A DNA stretch of 64,000 nt from Brevibacillus laterosporus (GTDB lineage Bacteria; Bacillota; Bacilli; Brevibacillales; Brevibacillaceae): positions 1 to 64,000 of the forward strand of contig NZ_JAUKFY010000004.1 of the NCBI RefSeq assembly GCF_030489605.1, read 5' to 3'. A program made the translations under genes and the position numbers. Numbering within the stretch: position 1 is the first letter of the stretch; every line of letters starts with the position of its first letter. The notes below the pieces were generated by a model. That model searched no databases. It was given only the letters and a program-made list of their open reading frames with translations, and had not been told where the DNA came from. This document shows positions 63,001 through 64,000 of this stretch, piece after piece.

Positions 63001-63963
63001 AATGCCTGCATCCTGCCAAGCAGCAAGAATTACTTCTTTTTGAGCCAGCACATTAGGTGCTGTCAGACCATTGGACGTACCATCATGATTAAGCGCACTT
63101 CCTTTAATCACCGCATAAATATGGTCGCGATCATGAATGGCTTGGTGCAGCGGTTTTAAGATAAGGGCGGCCACACCTTCTCCCACCCCTGTTCCATCCG
63201 AATTCCTATCGAAAGCTCGTGTACGTCGTGTTGATGATTCGATCCCCAGTTTTAATTCATTGTCTAACGGCATAAAATGCAGGCCTACACTGCCCGCAAT
63301 GGCCATATTGCATTCCCCGTTGCGGAGAGCTTGACAAGCGGTATGAATAGCCACCGCCGATGAGGAGCAAGTCGTATCAATTGCTAATGACGGGCCTCTC
63401 AAATCTAATAAATAAGCGATTCGGCTGGCAATAATCGGCGATAAATTGCCTGGTATAAACAGCGGGATCGATTCATGTTCCACTTCTTTTATCAACCCTT
63501 TGTAATCATGCAAAGCATCTCCACTGAAGCCCACGTATACGCCTGTCTTGCTGCCTTTGCATGTTTCACCACCGTAGCCCGCATCCTCAAGCGCATGCCA
63601 TGCTGTTTCCAAAAACAAACGCTGGCTTGGGCTCATATATGAGGCTTCTTTAGGTGAAAGTCGAAAAAATGCAGCATCAAATTTGTCGATTTCTTCTAAG
63701 AAGGCACCCTCATAATAAGTAGCTTCAGCAGCAGATTTAATCGTACGCAGATACGCTTTTGTATCGGCCTGCCTAGATTCAGGGAAAGAGCCAATACAAT
63801 CCTCTCCATTGCAGAGATTATCCCAAAAAGCCTCCAAATGAGGCGCCTTAGGAAATTGACCAGACATACCTATGATTGCGATAGATTTTTTATCAACAGC
63901 TTTAATGTCACTCTCATTTTCGTTGATTAAGCTATCTAGTTTAAATGAATGAAAATTAAGCAA
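51097..63963 (-). CDS. Hybrid PKS-NRPS megasynthase with aminotransferase domain (4288 residues)
   Basis: Domains in order, with rough positions. KS (24-460: Cys in DTTCSSSAVAIH, EAHGTGTALGDP, NIGHLGTAAG). Linker without acyltransferase (460-660). ACP (Ser in GFDSILF, about 712). Class III aminotransferase (905-1330, PLP Lys in YGKIVGGGMPIG). C1 (HHIIADGWS, about 1494). A* (1780-2280), a decayed A domain lacking the P-loop and with A10 Lys replaced (SNGEIDFSK). T (GGQSLQA, about 2314). C2 (HHIISDGLS). C3 with HNLIIDG in place of HHxxxDG (about 2948). A (3240-3750; YTSGSTGKPKG, NAYGPTEASDD; pocket D-I-W-E-L-T-A-D-D, perhaps a basic residue). T (about 3791). C4 (HHIISDGVS, about 3978). Tail ending TEIDFHF. 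KS-ACP-aminotransferase-C recalls mycosubtilin/iturin and makes a beta-amino acid. Malonate must be loaded in trans. Start is TTG at 63963; an in-frame stop lies 21 bases upstream. Confidence 0.95.
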   Translation of the reverse strand: MLNFHSFKLDSLINENESDIKAVDKKSIAIIGMSGQFPKAPHLEAFWDNLCNGEDCIGSFPESRQADTKAYLRTIKSAAEATYYEGAFLEEIDKFDAAFFRLSPKEASYMSPSQRLFLETAWHALEDAGYGGETCKGSKTGVYVGFSGDALHDYKGLIKEVEHESIPLFIPGNLSPIIASRIAYLLDLRGPSLAIDTTCSSSAVAIHTACQALRNGECNMAIAGSVGLHFMPLDNELKLGIESSTRRTRAFDRNSDGTGVGEGVAALILKPLHQAIHDRDHIYAVIKGSALNHDGTSNGLTAPNVLAQKEVILAAWQDAGIEPETISYMEAHGTGTALGDPIEVEAIQKAFRTFTDRRQFCAIGSVKSNIGHLGTAAGIAGIIKSVLALKHKKIPPTLHFEMPNRQIAFEDSPVYVNTALRAWEANEEPLRCGVSSFGLSGTNCHILLEEAPVQEGEVADYLPQRNEILAISAKSVTSLQALVQEYIRFLPDKSDKSLSDICYTANRGRSHYSHRLALTFSTKQELMEQLEQATTVLSAVHPNESRSYVGHNLFYGIHKIVREQQSDPSRGKVSEREIQGFTQEAKEAAEIYLDTDRTSSEALVSLCQAYVSGAIIDWDLIYRKESRKRISVPVYPFDRKRHWIESRTACIDESEGNIVNAQSNISEINNDHFEKQRVEMILQNVKHIVCTQAGIDEQEFDVHANFYDLGFDSILFIQLNNQIKDTYGVQISFNLFFEELNNTYNVANYLAQVLPDSFFVTSLKCEAMPAKPSEETVQEASSKSSHPHVPDYQPVLTGKGQTDLGGLEQLMSQQLEIMAKQLDVFRLLQPNGQRENLAPAPVAMDERRVQTRGEATNVQETPVGFRSLAKENNKKEVFVPYQKVSFGSTHNITMQERSHLQDFITRYSDKTRSSKLLAQNYRNVLANNRNVAGYRSNWKEMIYPIVSDRAMGSKLWDIDGNEYIDICMGFGVNLLGHNPAFITEAVNEELKRGFPVGPMSRLSGEVAQLISEIAGVDRVAFYNSGTEAVMVAVRIARAYTGRSKIAIFAGSYHGSFDGILARTDTAKDDGSSKPMAPGVPTSMSDDILVLEYGSEKALQIIRENADDLAAVLVEPVQSRDPELQPKEFLHSLRALTTELGTTLIFDEVITGFRIHPGGAQAWFSVQADMVTYGKIVGGGMPIGVVAGKTAYLDCIDGGYWQYGDQSYPPVAEKRTFVAGTFCHHPLTMAAAKVTLEHLKQQGSALQEEVNQRTARMCQTLNAYFKEQNISIRMVHFGSLFRFVLKGTQEILFYHLLSRGIYTWEGRNCFLSTAHSDQDVEKIIDAVKDSLEEMKKAGFFPNTPLEESLDKGVKDKLQVPLSEEQKQLWFFCQLGEEESRSYNECFALQLTGQFNLDGMRHAIQQLVDRHESLRTTISADGEYQCIHPKMVIDVPLVDFLDQKGMDAKKQAQAWMDNEGKQVFHLEKGPLFKAYILQIEKDVYQLVFIIHHIIADGWSVGILVKELESLYTAAYHNQKIVLPEPMQYRDFIAWQDKQQNQFSEAVTFWEQQSTKPFEVLDFPSSKMKPAKRSYIGNRTTFILQADVVNKLREFSKKQRNSLFMTLLASFQVFLHKITGQNAMFIGIPSGGQALAGSSHLVGQCVNMLPIHGQIEPDMTFEQVSSLVKKNAFEVYQYQHCSMALIGKMLAAQSNSSKLPGITATFNMDRPTGNLQFPECAVELVPFPKVSTKQDIGLNVIEVGTELHLEFEYNADLFEHGIIAGWINGFARLVEDLVRYSDRSLSGIPLLTNHPVASQNLKEQVLPESKGQLFIHQQVEKWALEHPNKNAVLCGNSEITYQSLHEQSNQLARWIQQMNIEPNQQMIICLPTTIEAIVSILAVLKAGYTYTYLNEEASDKLQHAVVITREATPFIKEHAKQIIDLHEIQEDVKQVTSSNLQSENSEDKIVQIVQGVGGFTHQQLMCYAAAVKEKCELTSTDCVYIASSNEVDFWEKLWIPVLVNGATLRIAHQEDAFLAKSNDTGKFIFIHKGSQLGEDTRRILTSLQEVDLLKLVVLDAEVLFYQHLPQWRELLPNGSRLLRTFSMKQVPMFITAHKVSDREGAALQKVPLGYQIGFFQPEIVDGQKQPVPVGVAGNLYLAWGHGDRKNVYATRELTRFLPEGELEYIGKRNNQTRRNNHRIYTQEIEAVLELFPDVDRAIVRNADDQDHNKELLSAYLFTSQPDQLNIQKLRSFLSSHLPEYMRPTHFVKQKGMPLRSNGEIDFSKLPDPFSYQEVESGFILPANDTEEKIWAIWSDVLGSKQFGTEDNFFDLGGQSLQASTIAMRMQTEFDCFIPLHHMFLYPTVKELATNTVQETGMSVPPITKLAKQDYYPVSSVQKRLYVLAEQEAHNGTGYNLPVGICIEGQLDYANLREQIKKVISRHESLRTSFHFREGEIVQQIHDEVDIPLAFIEGPEEQLNSLTEDFVQPFVLSKAPLIRLQLVKVAEEKHILLLDMHHIISDGLSMNILIKELLHLYQGEQLPEQSVTYKDFAVWQNSFLSTENVQKQETYWRNLLAEPLPELHLPVDVDVNTTQNGRGHVQSFKIDAETTAALKKISDQCKATLYHTLFAVYEIFLAKCSYTEDIAVLTVTSGRTHPLVENMVGMFVNTLPVRLQVTSNKTWLHIIEEMKQQIVEMLENQDYPLEYMVERLQFPIEKVRAGFTYQSADHELPNTLSAGDLTLTPFEVKNSATRSDVSLLIQETNDGLSCLMECNAAIFNETKLDVLIDWFQKLLIELLEHPMSEISKIQMNNGTENSLFNHLALSKADYECVYPLTTTQRDMYYDILLSQNNGLYYLFATSIDLSAKINQERWKQAAEHVFNQIPQLHAHLLKYGPALYQAVKKNSPFCYDEYKADGAETSSAFITKLIEQELNVPWNLFEPKLARFIFATDRAGNHTFCILAHNLIIDGIGVKIIIEHIAASYEALENGTEYKPKETESFTAYVSDNLQSFDTKIIKNYWKEKLSNVEQLSTSGIEKESAVVSQTAQIPAELFAQIKSYCEKEKVRLSHFLWGVYGLLVKIYSNQQSDFLIRNIINGRSREYSHTVGNFYQVTPLLFPRHIFKPDMEMKDYFAHLTRMKSEDAGYRDISMMEQKNILGEEEVSFYFNYLNFTMIPVCQEMTYIHYYHLYYSERQVNIWVKALSDTVELSIYYDQQVFPGESFLDCFIHVAKQITDGKNTLSELDYLGNQAEIIDQFNATEQDFDTERSIYHYVEDYALKQPDKVALQYQDCRITYQELNEEANRLGHLLRKTGLTTEGLVGIYMERAPRMVESILAVWKAGAAYTPIDPEYPLDRVLGILQESQAQILLTTSDLVSDTVRNGFSGRIICLDQIRDDLMKERADNVNISLDMNQLSYVIYTSGSTGKPKGAMVEHIGMMNHIFAKVDGVKITSESIVAQNSSHCFDISVWQFFVALVCGGTTVIYPNELILNTKHFIDQVGQDSVTVLEVVPSYLSVMLDLLEKECQAFQSLAYLLVTGETLKQNVVKKWFSLYPSIPIINAYGPTEASDDITHYYMDAVPDMPTIPIGQPLQNFNIYVVNENLQQCPIGVKGEILVSGIGVGRGYLYDTKRTQAAFMEDPFTAEKGRRMYKTGDLGRWLPGGIIEFYGRKDHQVKIRGFRIELGEIESKLVQIPSINEAIVTDLEDELGNKYLCGYIVCNSRTDNAEVKAILSKELPAYMIPSYLIQLDKMPVNTNGKVDRKALPVPVSNEARESVKAENITEEKLLQIWESVLGIKGISVTDHFFENGGHSLKAIMLLSRIHKVFDVEMSLRQIFEMPTIKKQAAYLRNAKKSMHASIQPAPKKDCYPLSEGQKSLFLQHQLNMESTSYNMPGILLMEGELDKGRLEKALQEIVHRHESLRTSFDLVDGEPMQIIQEESQLTLNFINVEEQEIEEQIKRFVKPFDLSKSPLLRVTIAELSAKRHLLFVDLHHIISDGVSVGVFIRDMMDLYQGKELAPLSIQYKDFTNWQAQEGKKIMETQGEYWKNMFANEVPVLSLPTDWDRPKMKGFEGERIRFVLDSDISQGVYEVSKKSNATIFMVLMAAYQILLGKYANQEDVVTGTAVAGRSHSDLENVMGMFINILPIRTQPQSGKTFVQYLGEVKQLILQAFEHQHYPMEQLPELLKLSRDLSRNPLFDTMFNMQNMEIPEIELQGMRVSPYPYATKVAKFDLTLEAKEQGNRLHFELEYATSLFTQGTAERMIRDYQHILRTIVVDDQVKLRDIALEKTFTKVKKSIQTEIDFHF

Positions 63964-64000
63964 AGAGGTCTCACTCCTACTTCTTCAGGTTACAAGAACT

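Noticed and set aside
35609-63963. Firm assignment of the cluster to spergualin or edeine
   Set aside because: Only single features agree (hydroxyglycine logic, possible polyamine end). The aminotransferase start and number of modules do not fit spergualin, and the Ser, Tyr and diaminopropionate modules of edeine are not seen.
1-64000. CRISPR array, tRNA, rRNA or intact insertion sequence
   Set aside because: I saw no regularly spaced direct repeats, no tRNA or rRNA-like sequence and no transposase frame on either strand.

Overview
The window looks like the chromosome of a spore-forming Bacillota of the Brevibacillus/Paenibacillaceae type. Reasons: strong GGAGG-type ribosome binding sites throughout, spoVA and gerA-type spore genes, an ECF sigma/anti-sigma pair, and very large NRPS/PKS genes of the kind common in Brevibacillus (B. 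laterosporus is my best guess; inference, no marker gene is present).

Layout. 0-5 kb: a polysaccharide deacetylase, then a leftward cobalamin uptake operon (permease, ATPase, lipoprotein) read behind a B12 riboswitch with its own terminator. 5-8.5 kb: a DUF421 membrane protein divergent from a compact spoVAC-spoVAD-spoVAE-DUF1657 operon, resembling the accessory spoVA2 type linked to heat-resistant spores. 8.5-17 kb: a scarred accessory region. It holds an ABC ATPase/response regulator/histidine kinase deletion scar, an ECF sigma/anti-sigma operon, a DUF1259 protein, several small ORFs, a phage KilA-C remnant, a headless metallophosphoesterase-like membrane protein and a multiply broken aadK. 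17-21.3 kb: a GNAT acetyltransferase, a Cys-rich small protein and a SWIM-SNF2 helicase. 21.6-27 kb: an RpiR regulator facing NanE, a PTS EIICB transporter, LacD and GpmA, an amino-sugar/tagatose catabolic locus with candidate palindromic operators. 27-35.4 kb: SnoaL-like and FrnE-like proteins behind a sigmaA promoter that overlaps a dyad, an acyl-CoA ligase, a hemerythrin protein, an unknown protein and a gerA-gerB-gerC germinant receptor operon.

35.6-64 kb is one leftward biosynthetic operon, probably starting beyond the right edge: a 4288-residue PKS-NRPS hybrid (KS-ACP-aminotransferase-C-A*-T-C-C*-A-T-C), NRPS-1 (half-C-A-T-E), NRPS-2 (C-A[luciferase-like monooxygenase]-T-E), a beta-lactamase-fold hydrolase and NRPS-3 (half-C-A-T-C). 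There is no cis acyltransferase and no thioesterase.

The most interesting signal is the flavin monooxygenase inserted inside an adenylation domain whose specificity residues read as glycine (D-I-L-Q-L-G-M-I-W). This predicts an alpha-hydroxyglycine unit, or a terminal amide after its breakdown. The half-C starts and complete-C ends suggest a non-colinear order, hybrid -> NRPS-3 -> NRPS-1 -> NRPS-2, which would make the monooxygenase module terminal. A dead adenylation domain (A10 Lys to Glu, no P-loop) and a C domain with HN instead of HH add to the oddities. The product is unknown to me. Alpha-hydroxyglycine in spergualin and polyamine ends in spergualin and edeine, all from Brevibacillus, are possible parallels but unproven.
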